Source of the DNA: Bacteroides mediterraneensis | GTDB lineage: Bacteria; Bacteroidota; Bacteroidia; Bacteroidales; Bacteroidaceae | Assembly: GCF_900128455.1 (NCBI RefSeq) | Contig: NZ_LT635783.1 | Coordinates: 534,322-598,321, forward strand | Reading direction: 5' to 3' | Length of the DNA: 64,000 bases | Part shown: piece after piece, positions 45,126 through 53,015 of the stretch | Position numbering within the stretch: the stretch's first letter is position 1 | Layout of the letters: every line of letters begins with the position of its first letter | Position numbers and translations under genes: made by a program | Notes under the pieces: model-generated | Databases searched by the model: none | Told to the model about the DNA's origin: nothing | The model's input: only the letters and a program-made list of their open reading frames with translations

Positions 45126-47300
45126 TTATTTATCTTTAAATACCTCGTTGAAAACTTCTTTCGCTACACTAATGCAATCACCTTCTCCTTTTGCCGGATA
45201 CGGGTTGTGAGCCACTGTCCACGGTTCCTCCATGGCATAATAATCCAGCTCTACCATCGGTTTTCCATCCAACACATCCTGAAGTGTCTGCCAGTAGGCT
45301 GCCCAGCGTTTGTAGTAGAAATCTTTCAGTATTCCGTTCCATTCTTTGTGGGCATAATCACGGAGACCTCCGTCGTTGGCACATACACGGTCGCCCCAAG
45401 TGGTGATTTGTACGCGGGCGTTCCATTCGTACAGGTCTTTTTCTTCCGGAGTGGTTCCGAGGTTGCGAGCCTGTTCAATCCAGCGTCCCACGCGGAACTC
45501 GCTTCGGGTAGCCAGCAGACGGTCCTGCGCCAGTAGAATGTGTAGGAATTCCTGAGAGTGGGCGGCAAAGCTTTTCTTGTCGAAGCTCTTGAAGTCGGCT
45601 ACCGTCTGGTTGTAGACGATACGTCCTCTGTCGGACAAGGACTGGCGGACAATGTCTACCAAGTCATATTCGAAGTTGTTGTTGCCTTTGTATTTGTCGG
45701 CCACTTCCAACATCAGGCGGGCAGCGTCTTCTGTGGTAGTCGGGTCATAATAGTTTTCCATTTTTGACCAGCTGGAAGCCTGGAAGTTGTTCAGGCTCGG
45801 ACGGCCGCAGAAGATGGATTCGTGAGTACCCTGCTGGTTGTTGCCGAAGGGGCAGTTGTAAATACCGTTTGCCAGAATGTCCCATGCTTTGGCCACCGTT
45901 TCATCGTACGTACCATAGCGGGCCTTGATGTAGCCTTTCAACCATTCTTCTTTGGTGAATTTCTCCGGGCGCCAGGGAAGTTCGCACATCAGTTCGAACA
46001 TCACCGGATTGTTTTCGCTGCCTTCCATGGTCAGACCGATACCTTTAAGGTGGGCCGCCAGCGGATTGTTTTTTGTAAGATAGAAGTTGTTCAGCAGCTG
46101 GTCCATACGTCCGTGCAAGCCTACGTTACCTCCGAAATTTTCTATCATGCAGAACAGCCAGTCATGCTGTTCATATCCTTTTTCGCGTTTCCAGATAGAA
46201 GGGATACCCCACATCGGACGGCATTCGCTGAACAAATCCAGAATCAGGATGTCTCCGTTGTTCAGGTTCTTGATCATTTCTGGGCGCGGATTTTCCGTCC
46301 ATCCCTGAATGACCCATGTCGCTTTCGGATTGGCTTCCTTCATGGCTTTAAGTACGGCTTTCCCAGCAGCGTCGAAATCTACGCTTCCTGCATCTTCAAG
46401 TTCATGGAACGGGTCCATGGAGTAGTAGTTGGCTTTTCCGAACAATTTTTCCAGTTCTTTATAATATAAGGAGGCAATCTCATTAAAGCGTGCATCTGTA
46501 GGAAGCAGGAAGGCAGGACGGGTGAATCCGTTCCATAATGCCGGTTCCGTTACATTCAATCCCAGTTTTTTATTGGCATCGTGGGGTACCATTCCAGAAT
46601 AGCCCGGGAATACCGGTTCGATGCCGTATTCATGCATGCGTTTCAGAATCTTTTTCTGCAAGGCTTCCTGCTGTGTGTACCAGCTGTCCGGATTGGGACC
46701 ACCCCATCCTTCCAAGTTGTTCATGGCCCACCATGCCAGGAAGGCAGGTCCTGCTATGAATTTATTGATTTCTTCTTTCGTATAACCTAATTTGGCCAGC
46801 ATGTTCTTCCACACGCATTCTTGTCCGACTACGGTCAGTGGCAGGTTGATGCCGTGCAAGGCCATCCAGTCGATTTCCTTTTCCCAACGATTCCAGTCCC
46901 AGAATGCCATGGTATAAGAGTAGGTGCAGTAGTTGAAATCGTATCTCAGCGAGAGGTTGGTTTCCTTACGGACCGGTGTGTCTACTTTCGGCAGACTTTC
47001 CGGCAGCTGGGCAGTCATCCCGTTCCAGGAAAGATGGATACCTGCGTAATATTTCAGGTACCAGTTGAGTCCGGTAGCAATGTTCACGTAATTGTTTCCC
47101 CGGATGACTACCTTGTTACCTTTCTGGTCAAGTTCGAAAAAGTCGTTTTCTCCTTTTTGCAATTGTATGATAAATTTGTGGGATGCCCCCGGACAAATTC
47201 TTTCCAAAAGTCCGTCGATAGGATTACTCCACAGGCTGAATGGAATGCAAATACATGCTAAGAGAATAAGTAGGAATCGTCTGGTTTTCATAATATTCAT
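45126..47300 (-). CDS. GH89 alpha-N-acetylglucosaminidase (NAGLU-like)
   Basis: A secreted exo-enzyme of 724 residues that releases terminal alpha-linked GlcNAc, as found in heparan sulfate and in gastric-type mucin (alpha-1,4-GlcNAc caps). Start at 47300 or at a second ATG three codons on. A signal peptide ends near LWSNP (residue 26). An N-terminal alpha/beta domain (about 28-110) is followed by the TIM barrel, with Glu300 in SMDPFHE and Glu426 in IGLTMEGSE at the positions equivalent to the two catalytic glutamates of NAGLU, and ENFGGNVGLHGR between them. An all-helical C-terminal domain completes the family architecture. It is the first gene of the minus-strand locus. Confidence 0.95.
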   Translation of the reverse strand: MNIMKTRRFLLILLACICIPFSLWSNPIDGLLERICPGASHKFIIQLQKGENDFFELDQKGNKVVIRGNNYVNIATGLNWYLKYYAGIHLSWNGMTAQLPESLPKVDTPVRKETNLSLRYDFNYCTYSYTMAFWDWNRWEKEIDWMALHGINLPLTVVGQECVWKNMLAKLGYTKEEINKFIAGPAFLAWWAMNNLEGWGGPNPDSWYTQQEALQKKILKRMHEYGIEPVFPGYSGMVPHDANKKLGLNVTEPALWNGFTRPAFLLPTDARFNEIASLYYKELEKLFGKANYYSMDPFHELEDAGSVDFDAAGKAVLKAMKEANPKATWVIQGWTENPRPEMIKNLNNGDILILDLFSECRPMWGIPSIWKREKGYEQHDWLFCMIENFGGNVGLHGRMDQLLNNFYLTKNNPLAAHLKGIGLTMEGSENNPVMFELMCELPWRPEKFTKEEWLKGYIKARYGTYDETVAKAWDILANGIYNCPFGNNQQGTHESIFCGRPSLNNFQASSWSKMENYYDPTTTEDAARLMLEVADKYKGNNNFEYDLVDIVRQSLSDRGRIVYNQTVADFKSFDKKSFAAHSQEFLHILLAQDRLLATRSEFRVGRWIEQARNLGTTPEEKDLYEWNARVQITTWGDRVCANDGGLRDYAHKEWNGILKDFYYKRWAAYWQTLQDVLDGKPMVELDYYAMEEPWTVAHNPYPAKGEGDCISVAKEVFNEVFKDK

Positions 47301-47338
47301 TTTTTAGTGTTACAAAATTCATATTTTATAAATAATGT

Positions 47339-47392
47339 AAGGGGGAAAATAGTCAAGAAAAGGGAGAAAATAGTACAATGTGAGGGGGAAGG
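47339..47392. promoter_or_regulatory. Direct repeats with 21-22-base period upstream of GH89, candidate operator
   Basis: AAGGGGGAAAATAGT at 47339 recurs as AAGGGAGAAAATAGT at 47360 (21 bases on), and a third partial copy (AGGGGGAA) lies at 47383. Direct repeats two helical turns apart suit an AraC-type regulator such as the neighbouring HTCS. No TAnnTTTG was found for GH89 itself, as expected of an activator-dependent promoter. Confidence 0.55.
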
Positions 47393-47436
47393 CTTGAAAT
47401 TGACCTATATCAAGATACTCTCTACAGCAAATATCG

Positions 47437-47444
47437 TATTTTTG
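47437..47444 (+). promoter_or_regulatory. -7 element for the MATE gene
   Basis: TATTTTTG matches TAnnTTTG, 23 bases before the MATE GTG start. Confidence 0.55.
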
Positions 47445-47467
47445 CAATGTTTTTAGAGAGTTAACAC

Positions 47468-48817
47468 GTGGAACAGACAATTCAACAGACGAACATCCGG
47501 AAGGGCTTGACGAAGCTTGTGATTCCTATCTTCATAGAGACTTTATTGATTATGATGCTGGGGGCAGTAGACACCATCATGCTGAGCCAGTACTCCGACG
47601 AGAGTGTGGCGGCAGTAGGAGTGGTGAACCAGATTGTAATGTTTGCTTTCCTCATTTTCGAGGTCATCAATATCGGTACGTCGGTGCTATGTTCACAGTA
47701 TCTGGGTGCCGGACTGAAGAACAAGATGGTACAGGTGGTCGGAGTGTCTCTGTTGCTGAATCTGGTGGTGGGTATTCTGGTCAGTGCCATTCTGCATTAT
47801 GGGGCTACTACCTTGTTGGGCTGGATGGGACTGCGTCCGGAATTGTTGAAGTACGGTATCGGTTACATGGAGATTGTGGGAGCCTTTGCCTTCTTTCAGG
47901 CTATTTCGCTGACCATTTCCGCTTCGCTTCGCAGTGCGAACAAGGCCATCTATCCCATGCTGGTCACCGTGCTGGTCAATGTGATGAATATCATCGGAAA
48001 CTATTCCCTGATTTTCGGTAAGTTCGGTCTGCCTGCCATGGGAGCGGAAGGAGCGGCTATTTCTACCTCCATTGCCCGAGGCGTCAGCATGATTGTGTTG
48101 TTTGTCATCCTGTTCAAGAAACATATTCCTTCTTTCCCGCTGGCCCTGTTCCGTCCTTTCCCGTGGAAAGAGTTGAAAAATCTGTTGAAGGTGGGATTAC
48201 CTTCGGCGGGCGAGAACATGTCGTACAGTTTCTCGCAGGTGGTGATTACTTATCTGATTAATATTTTGGGAAACGATTCGCTGGCCACCCGTACCTATAC
48301 GGTGAATACCACTATGTTCGTCTACTTGTTTGCCATCGCCATGGCACAGGGTGGAGCTATCAGTATCGGACATCTGGTGGGACAGAAGAAGATTCGCGCG
48401 GCCTATCTGCTGGGAAAATACGTGATGCGCCTGTCCATTCTGGTGTCCTTGGGGCTTTCGTGCATTTGGGCCATCTTCGGCCATACCATTTTCAGTCTGC
48501 TCACCGATAACGAGCACATCATCCGCCTGGGTGTGACCATTCTGATTGTCGATGTCATTGTGGAGATTGGACGTGCCGTGAACATTTATGCCACGAATGC
48601 TCTGCGTTCGGCGGGCGACGTGAATTTCCCTTTCTATGTGGGACTGGTCGTGCAATGGACGGTTTCCGTGGGCTTGAGCTATCTGTTCGGTATCCATTGG
48701 GGATGGGGATTGGTAGGCATGTGGTGTGCCTTCCTGCTCGACGAGAATATCCGTGCCCTTATCTTTGTGAAACGTTGGAACAGTCTGAAGTGGGCCAAGA
48801 AGGGGTTTGTGAGATAA
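47468..48817 (+). CDS. MATE family multidrug exporter, GTG start
   Basis: A 449-residue inner-membrane antiporter expected to export cationic drugs or metabolites with Na+ or H+. Twelve membrane segments in two homologous halves are visible; the N-terminal half contains GAVDTIMLSQYSDESVAAVG and the second half starts near LKVGLPSAGENMSYSFSQV. The start is GTG at 47468, giving VEQTIQQTNIRKGL; no ATG lies in frame before the first membrane helix. It is divergent from the GH89 locus. MATE proteins are numerous in Bacteroides, so the substrate cannot be named. Confidence 0.92.
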   Translation: MEQTIQQTNIRKGLTKLVIPIFIETLLIMMLGAVDTIMLSQYSDESVAAVGVVNQIVMFAFLIFEVINIGTSVLCSQYLGAGLKNKMVQVVGVSLLLNLVVGILVSAILHYGATTLLGWMGLRPELLKYGIGYMEIVGAFAFFQAISLTISASLRSANKAIYPMLVTVLVNVMNIIGNYSLIFGKFGLPAMGAEGAAISTSIARGVSMIVLFVILFKKHIPSFPLALFRPFPWKELKNLLKVGLPSAGENMSYSFSQVVITYLINILGNDSLATRTYTVNTTMFVYLFAIAMAQGGAISIGHLVGQKKIRAAYLLGKYVMRLSILVSLGLSCIWAIFGHTIFSLLTDNEHIIRLGVTILIVDVIVEIGRAVNIYATNALRSAGDVNFPFYVGLVVQWTVSVGLSYLFGIHWGWGLVGMWCAFLLDENIRALIFVKRWNSLKWAKKGFVR

Positions 48818-48834
48818 AAAGGTTTGACCGGACG

Positions 48835-49050
48835 TCACATCAGGTAGAGATAGAAAAGGATGATGCAGATGATGTCGATGGTCAGTGCGATGACCGACCA
48901 GCGGAGGAACCGCTTGTTCCTTTTGACAGCCCCGTACACAATGCCCAGGATGGCGGATAGGAAGACACCCGCCACGATTCCGAACAAGCCTTGTATGGCC
49001 ACACCCAGCAATACCAGGATGCCCATGGTGATAAGAATGTTGTTTTTCAT
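48835..49050 (-). CDS. Small two-helix or three-helix membrane protein
   Basis: A 71-residue protein made almost wholly of hydrophobic helices: residues about 5-40 (ILITMGILVLLGVAIQGLFGIVAG then FLSAILGIVYG), a basic turn VKRNKRFLR, and a last helix WSVIALTIDIICIILFYLYL. I do not recognise it. It lies 17 bases from the convergent MATE stop and 56 bases after proC on the same strand, so it may be the last gene of the proC transcript. A small integral-membrane peptide is likely; function unknown. Confidence 0.65.
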   Translation of the reverse strand: MKNNILITMGILVLLGVAIQGLFGIVAGVFLSAILGIVYGAVKRNKRFLRWSVIALTIDIICIILFYLYLM

Positions 49051-49106
49051 GTCGATTCGGGTTAAGTGAGGAAAACAGGGAGCACGAAGCCCCCTGTAGA
49101 ATTCGT

Positions 49107-49880
49107 TTATAAACTGGCCTTGATGGCACGAATGATGGCCGACGTGAAACCGTCGTGTTCCAGTGAGTTGATGCCTTTGATGGTGATACCCCCCGGAGTG
49201 GTTACCTTTTCTATTTCGGTAGCCGGATGTGCGTGCTCGTTGTTCAGCAGCAGTTGTGCGGCTCCCTCCAGTGTCTGTGCCAGCATGGTCTGCGCGTCGT
49301 GGGGCTTGATGCCCAGTTCCACTCCAGCCTGCATGGCAGCCTGCACGTATTTCAGTACGTAGGCAATGCCACAGGAAGTCAGTGAGGTGGCGGCCGCAAA
49401 CAGCTTTTCGTCAATCAGCAGGGAACGCCCCATCTCGTTGAACAAGGCAGTCATGCCTGCCACCTGTTCTTCCGAAGCATTGCGTGCGGCAATCAGGGTC
49501 ATGCTGGCTCCTTCCGAGATAGCTGTATTCGGGATGACGCGGAAAATCGGCATTTCCGGGTCCACGAAGTGGGCCAGGTCTTCAATCGTCAGTCCGGCAG
49601 CTACGGACACCAGTGCCTGAGGTTGCCGCAGTCTCAAGGGTTTCAGCACTTCTTCCACCTTCCAGGGTTTTACTGCGATAATGACGATGTCGGCATCTTC
49701 TGCCGCTTCCTTGTTGGAATGAGTTACGTGAATGGCGGGAAATTCCGCTTTCAGCGCTTCCAGCTTTCCGGCACTGGGATTGGATACCGCTATCTGTTGT
49801 GCCTGAATATAATGTCCGTTGGCCAGACCACGGGCAATGGCACCTCCCATGTTTCCGGCTCCGATGATTGCTACTTTCAT
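49107..49880 (-). CDS. proC: Pyrroline-5-carboxylate reductase
   Basis: Last step of proline synthesis: reduces pyrroline-5-carboxylate with NAD(P)H. The ATG at 49880 starts directly at the Rossmann motif MKVAIIGAGNMGGAIA, giving the standard 257 residues; the open frame extends upstream through non-protein-like sequence. The signature FRVIPNTAISEGASM lies near residue 115, and the C-terminal TPGGITIKGINSLEHDGF motif is conserved in the helical dimer domain. proB, for an earlier step in the same pathway, lies at the right edge of the window. The gene follows the arginine genes but is separated from argD by a plus-strand esterase. Confidence 0.96.
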   Translation of the reverse strand: MKVAIIGAGNMGGAIARGLANGHYIQAQQIAVSNPSAGKLEALKAEFPAIHVTHSNKEAAEDADIVIIAVKPWKVEEVLKPLRLRQPQALVSVAAGLTIEDLAHFVDPEMPIFRVIPNTAISEGASMTLIAARNASEEQVAGMTALFNEMGRSLLIDEKLFAAATSLTSCGIAYVLKYVQAAMQAGVELGIKPHDAQTMLAQTLEGAAQLLLNNEHAHPATEIEKVTTPGGITIKGINSLEHDGFTSAIIRAIKASL

Positions 49881-50032
49881 ATTTTCCAAGTTTGAGTTGT
49901 TTATCTGCAAAGTTATAATTAAAAATGGGAGTCTGGCTATATAATGGTATTTATTTTGGCTGTTCGCGAGGGGGAGTGTAGCCATTTGGTGAAACATACG
50001 GGCATTTATACATTATTCCCCGTTCGTTTTTT

Positions 50033-50120
50033 ATGTTTCCCTTAAGGAAAACGTACGTTTCCCTTGGCCGAAACGTATGTTTCCGCATTGGGGAACGTAC
50101 GTCTCCGCTTCGGGAAACAT
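50033..50120. repeat. Four-unit palindrome array, 22-base period (array B)
   Basis: Four units start at 50033, 50055, 50077 and 50099, each exactly 22 bases, of the form RYGTTTCC-N6-GGAAACRY with small deviations. The unit joints read AAACGTACGTTT, so the DNA is palindromic in two registers. It lies about 150-240 bases from proC and 180-265 from the esterase start. Confidence 0.88.
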
Positions 50121-50219
50121 AGAAGATGCAGAGGGACTTGGAAGAAAATGTAGCGTCATTGGAAAGATTTAGGAAAAACTTGGATAAAAAAGTACCAAGC
50201 GAATTCGCAAGAGATGCAT

Positions 50220-50227
50220 TATCTTTG
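50220..50227 (+). promoter_or_regulatory. -7 element for the SGNH esterase
   Basis: TATCTTTG matches TAnnTTTG; transcription would begin near 50234, about 65 bases before the chosen start. Confidence 0.6.
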
Positions 50228-50298
50228 TAGAGCATTCCGCTTCGCGTTTTGTGCGGAAAGGAATGTCTGTGAAGAACGTAAAACCTGAAAGAAATAGC

Positions 50299-51729
50299 AT
50301 GAAAACAAAGAAATGGATGGTAAGTGCCTGCCTGTTGCTGATGCAGGCAGGTGCATGGGGAAAGATTACGTTGCCTGACATTGTGAGTGACAATATGGTA
50401 TTGCAGCAGCAGACCGAGGCTTGTTTGTGGGGAAAGGCGAATGCCAATGCCGAAGTAACCATCCGCCCGTCGTGGAACCGGGAAGTATATAAGGTAACCG
50501 CGGATGCGGAGGGAAAATGGGTGGCTAAAATCCAGACACCGACGGCCAGTTACCAGACCTATACGATTTCCATTTCCGATGGAGAGGAAGTGAAACTGAA
50601 CAATGTGCTGGTGGGAGAAGTATGGTTCTGTTCGGGACAGTCGAACATGGAGATGCCTCTCCGTGGATTTTGGAATTGTCCGATCGCAGGAGCCAATGAA
50701 ACCATTGCCACTGCCTCGAAGTGGAAAGGCATTCGGGTAGCTACTGTCGAAAAGAACGGACAATTGCAACCCGTTGAAGAGTGTAAGGGAAACTGGAAGG
50801 TGAGCAATCCGGAAAATGCGCCTGCCTTCAGTGCTACGGCTTTTAATTTTGCCATGATGATGAACCAGGTGCTGGATATTCCGGTGGGCATTATCAATTG
50901 CAGCTGGGGAGGTTCCATGGTGGAAGGCTGGTTGCCCCGTGAAATCGTGGCGCAGTACCCCGATATTGATTTGAAGAAGGATATCCGTAAGGAAGACGGA
51001 CATGACTGGTGGCATTACCTGAGTCCGACGTTGATGTATAACGGTATGCTCAAGCCGTTGCAGAATTATACGATTAAAGGTTTCCTGTGGTATCAGGGCG
51101 AATCGAATGTCGGGAAACACAAGACTTATGGCGAGCGGTTGAAAACAATGGTGGAGCTCTGGCGCAAGGAATGGGGACTGGGAGAACTTCCGTTCTATTA
51201 TGTGGAGATTGCTCCGTTCAATTCTACGGAGACCACAGGTTGTGCCTTGTTGCGTGAAGCACAGTTCAAGGCACAGGCGCTCATCTCGAACAGTGGCATG
51301 ATTTCAACCAACGATTTGGTGGAACCTTATGAGATGAAGAACATTCATCCGAAAAATAAGACCGATGTCGGAAAGCGTCTGGCTTATATGGCACTGAGCA
51401 AGACGTATCATGTGCCGGGAATTGAGGCATACGGACCGGTGTATAAGTCGATGGAAGTGAAAGACGGGGCGGTGATTCTTTCGTTTGAGCATGCGGAGGA
51501 AGGATTTAACCGCTTGTCGGGGATGGAAGGTTTTGAAGTGGCCGGAAGCGACAAGGTGTTCTATCCGGCCAAAGCGGAAGTTTTTAACAACCTGCAGATA
51601 AAGGTGACCTGCGACAAAGTGGCACAGCCCGTAGCCGTGCGTTATTGTTTCCGTGACTTCCAGCCGGGTAACGTAGCCAATCTGCGTGAGCTTCCTTTGT
51701 ATCCGTTCCGTACGGATGATTGGGAATAA
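50299..51729 (+). CDS. Sialate O-acetylesterase-like SGNH carbohydrate esterase
   Basis: A 476-residue secreted SASA-family esterase, which would remove O-acetyl groups from sialic acid or from plant glycans. The ATG at 50299 gives a signal peptide (KWMVSACLLLMQAGAWG); an open frame from 50251 adds 16 residues that spoil it. The nucleophile serine is in FCSGQSNMEMPL, the glycine/asparagine blocks in NCSWGGSMVEGW and WYQGESNVGKH, and the catalytic His in NIHPKNKTDVGKR near residue 355. Beta-rich regions flank the SGNH core. It is read opposite to argD and proC on either side. Substrate cannot be named. Confidence 0.9.
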   Translation: MKTKKWMVSACLLLMQAGAWGKITLPDIVSDNMVLQQQTEACLWGKANANAEVTIRPSWNREVYKVTADAEGKWVAKIQTPTASYQTYTISISDGEEVKLNNVLVGEVWFCSGQSNMEMPLRGFWNCPIAGANETIATASKWKGIRVATVEKNGQLQPVEECKGNWKVSNPENAPAFSATAFNFAMMMNQVLDIPVGIINCSWGGSMVEGWLPREIVAQYPDIDLKKDIRKEDGHDWWHYLSPTLMYNGMLKPLQNYTIKGFLWYQGESNVGKHKTYGERLKTMVELWRKEWGLGELPFYYVEIAPFNSTETTGCALLREAQFKAQALISNSGMISTNDLVEPYEMKNIHPKNKTDVGKRLAYMALSKTYHVPGIEAYGPVYKSMEVKDGAVILSFEHAEEGFNRLSGMEGFEVAGSDKVFYPAKAEVFNNLQIKVTCDKVAQPVAVRYCFRDFQPGNVANLRELPLYPFRTDDWE

Positions 51730-51747
51730 TTTGAAGGGACTTAAAAC

Positions 51748-51796
51748 AAAAATCTCCTTATTCGTGTGGTTTCGGCAGAATAAGGAGATTTTTTTG
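51748..51796. terminator. Bidirectional terminator between esterase and argD
   Basis: A perfect 16-base stem (AAAAATCTCCTTATTC and its complement) around a 14-base loop, with A- and T-runs built into the arms. Confidence 0.9.
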
Positions 51797-51800
51797 TTTC

Positions 51801-52931
51801 TTATTTCATGACGTGTTGCAAACGGGTCAGGAAGTCATCGGCTTCCTGCATGCTCAGACAGAGCGGAGGAAGCAGACGAAGCACGTTGGTTCCACTGACT
51901 CCGGTAAATACTTTCTGTTCGAACAGGAGTTGCTTGCGGAGTTCCTTGATAGGTTCTTCAAATTCCAGTCCAATCATCAGACCACGTCCGCGTACTTCCT
52001 TGATGCCTTTGAACTTTTTCAGTTCTTCCAGCAGGTGGGCACCCACTTTAGCCGCATTCTCTACCAGATTCTCTTCCTTCATTACATCAAGTACGGCGAC
52101 GGCGGCCGCACAAGCCAAGTGGTTGCCTCCGAAGGTGGTTCCCAGCTGTCCGTACACCGGGGTGAACTTCGGGCTGATTAATACGGCGGCCATCGGGAAG
52201 CCGTTACCGATACCTTTGGCCACGGTAATCATGTCCGGGCGGATGCCGTTGTACTGGTGGGCGAAGAATTTACCACTTCGTCCGTAACCGGATTGGATTT
52301 CATCGAGAATCAATACCGTGTTGGTTTCATCGCAGGCCTGGCGCATGGCTTTCATGAAATCGGTGTCGGGTACCTGAATACCGCCTACACCCTGAATGCC
52401 TTCGATGATTACTGCACAGACATCGCCCTTGGCCAGTTCGGCTTTCAAAGCTTCGGTATCGTTCAGCGGAAGGTAGGTGACATGACCGTTGTCATTGATA
52501 GGAGCAATGATTTTCGGGTTGTTGGTCACTTCTACCGCCAATGAAGTACGTCCGTGGAACGCTTTGGCGAAAGAGACGACACGGGTACGTCCGTTATAAA
52601 AAGAGGCCAGTTTCAAGGCATTTTCGTTGGCTTCTGCTCCGGAGTTAATCAGGAAAAGCTGGTAATCGTCGTAGCCGCTGATTGCTCCCAGACGGTCGGC
52701 TACTTCCTGCTGCAGTTTGTTGATGACGGAATTGGAATAGAATCCCAATGTGGCTACTTGTTTGCTGATGGCTTCCACGTAGTGAGGATGTGCGTGGCCG
52801 ATGGAGATTACGGCATGGCCTCCATAGAGGTCAAGGTATTCCTGGCCTTTGTCGTCCCATACGTGACAGCCTTTTCCCTTGACGATGTTTACATCGAAAA
52901 GGGGATATACGTCGAATAATTTCATACTCAT
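51801..52931 (-). CDS. argD: Acetylornithine (or succinylornithine) aminotransferase
   Basis: PLP-dependent class III aminotransferase, 376 residues, converting N-acylglutamate semialdehyde to N-acylornithine in arginine synthesis. The PLP-binding segment ILDEIQSGYGRSGKFFAHQ and the Schiff-base lysine in TVAKGIGNGFP are present, with SGAEANENALKLA near residue 95. In B. fragilis arginine synthesis is known to use N-succinyl instead of N-acetyl intermediates, so the succinyl form is the likely substrate here. Either of two start ATGs (52931 or 52925) is possible. It follows argC after a gap that holds a 16-base inverted repeat. Confidence 0.95.
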   Translation of the reverse strand: MSMKLFDVYPLFDVNIVKGKGCHVWDDKGQEYLDLYGGHAVISIGHAHPHYVEAISKQVATLGFYSNSVINKLQQEVADRLGAISGYDDYQLFLINSGAEANENALKLASFYNGRTRVVSFAKAFHGRTSLAVEVTNNPKIIAPINDNGHVTYLPLNDTEALKAELAKGDVCAVIIEGIQGVGGIQVPDTDFMKAMRQACDETNTVLILDEIQSGYGRSGKFFAHQYNGIRPDMITVAKGIGNGFPMAAVLISPKFTPVYGQLGTTFGGNHLACAAAVAVLDVMKEENLVENAAKVGAHLLEELKKFKGIKEVRGRGLMIGLEFEEPIKELRKQLLFEQKVFTGVSGTNVLRLLPPLCLSMQEADDFLTRLQHVMK

Positions 52932-52943
52932 ATTAAGATTAAG

Positions 52944-53005
52944 AATGAATAATTAAAAACAGGGACAGAGGATGCTACTTGGCCTTTCATTTTTAATTAT
53001 TCATT
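52944..53005. repeat. A/T-rich inverted repeat between argC and argD
   Basis: AATGAATAATTAAAAA (52944-52959) and its perfect complement (52990-53005) are separated by 30 bases; a further ATTCATT word follows the right arm. It is built of short repeated words like the hairpin between rpsB and tsf. Confidence 0.85.
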
Positions 53006-53015
53006 ATTCATTGAT

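Larger units (their letters stand above)
49881..50298. other. Divergent intergenic region between proC and the SGNH esterase
   Basis: Contains a palindrome array (50033-50120) and the esterase -7 element (50220-50227). No convincing proC promoter was found. A long minus-strand open frame crossing this region and the esterase is not protein-like. Confidence 0.6.

Noticed and set aside
48197-49129. Minus-strand open frame (310 codons) overlapping MATE and proC
   Set aside because: It is antisense to well-conserved MATE sequence and has no family features.
49951-51120. Minus-strand open frame (389 codons) opposite the SGNH esterase and array B
   Set aside because: Its composition is unlike a protein and it runs through the palindrome array; the esterase on the plus strand is clearly real.
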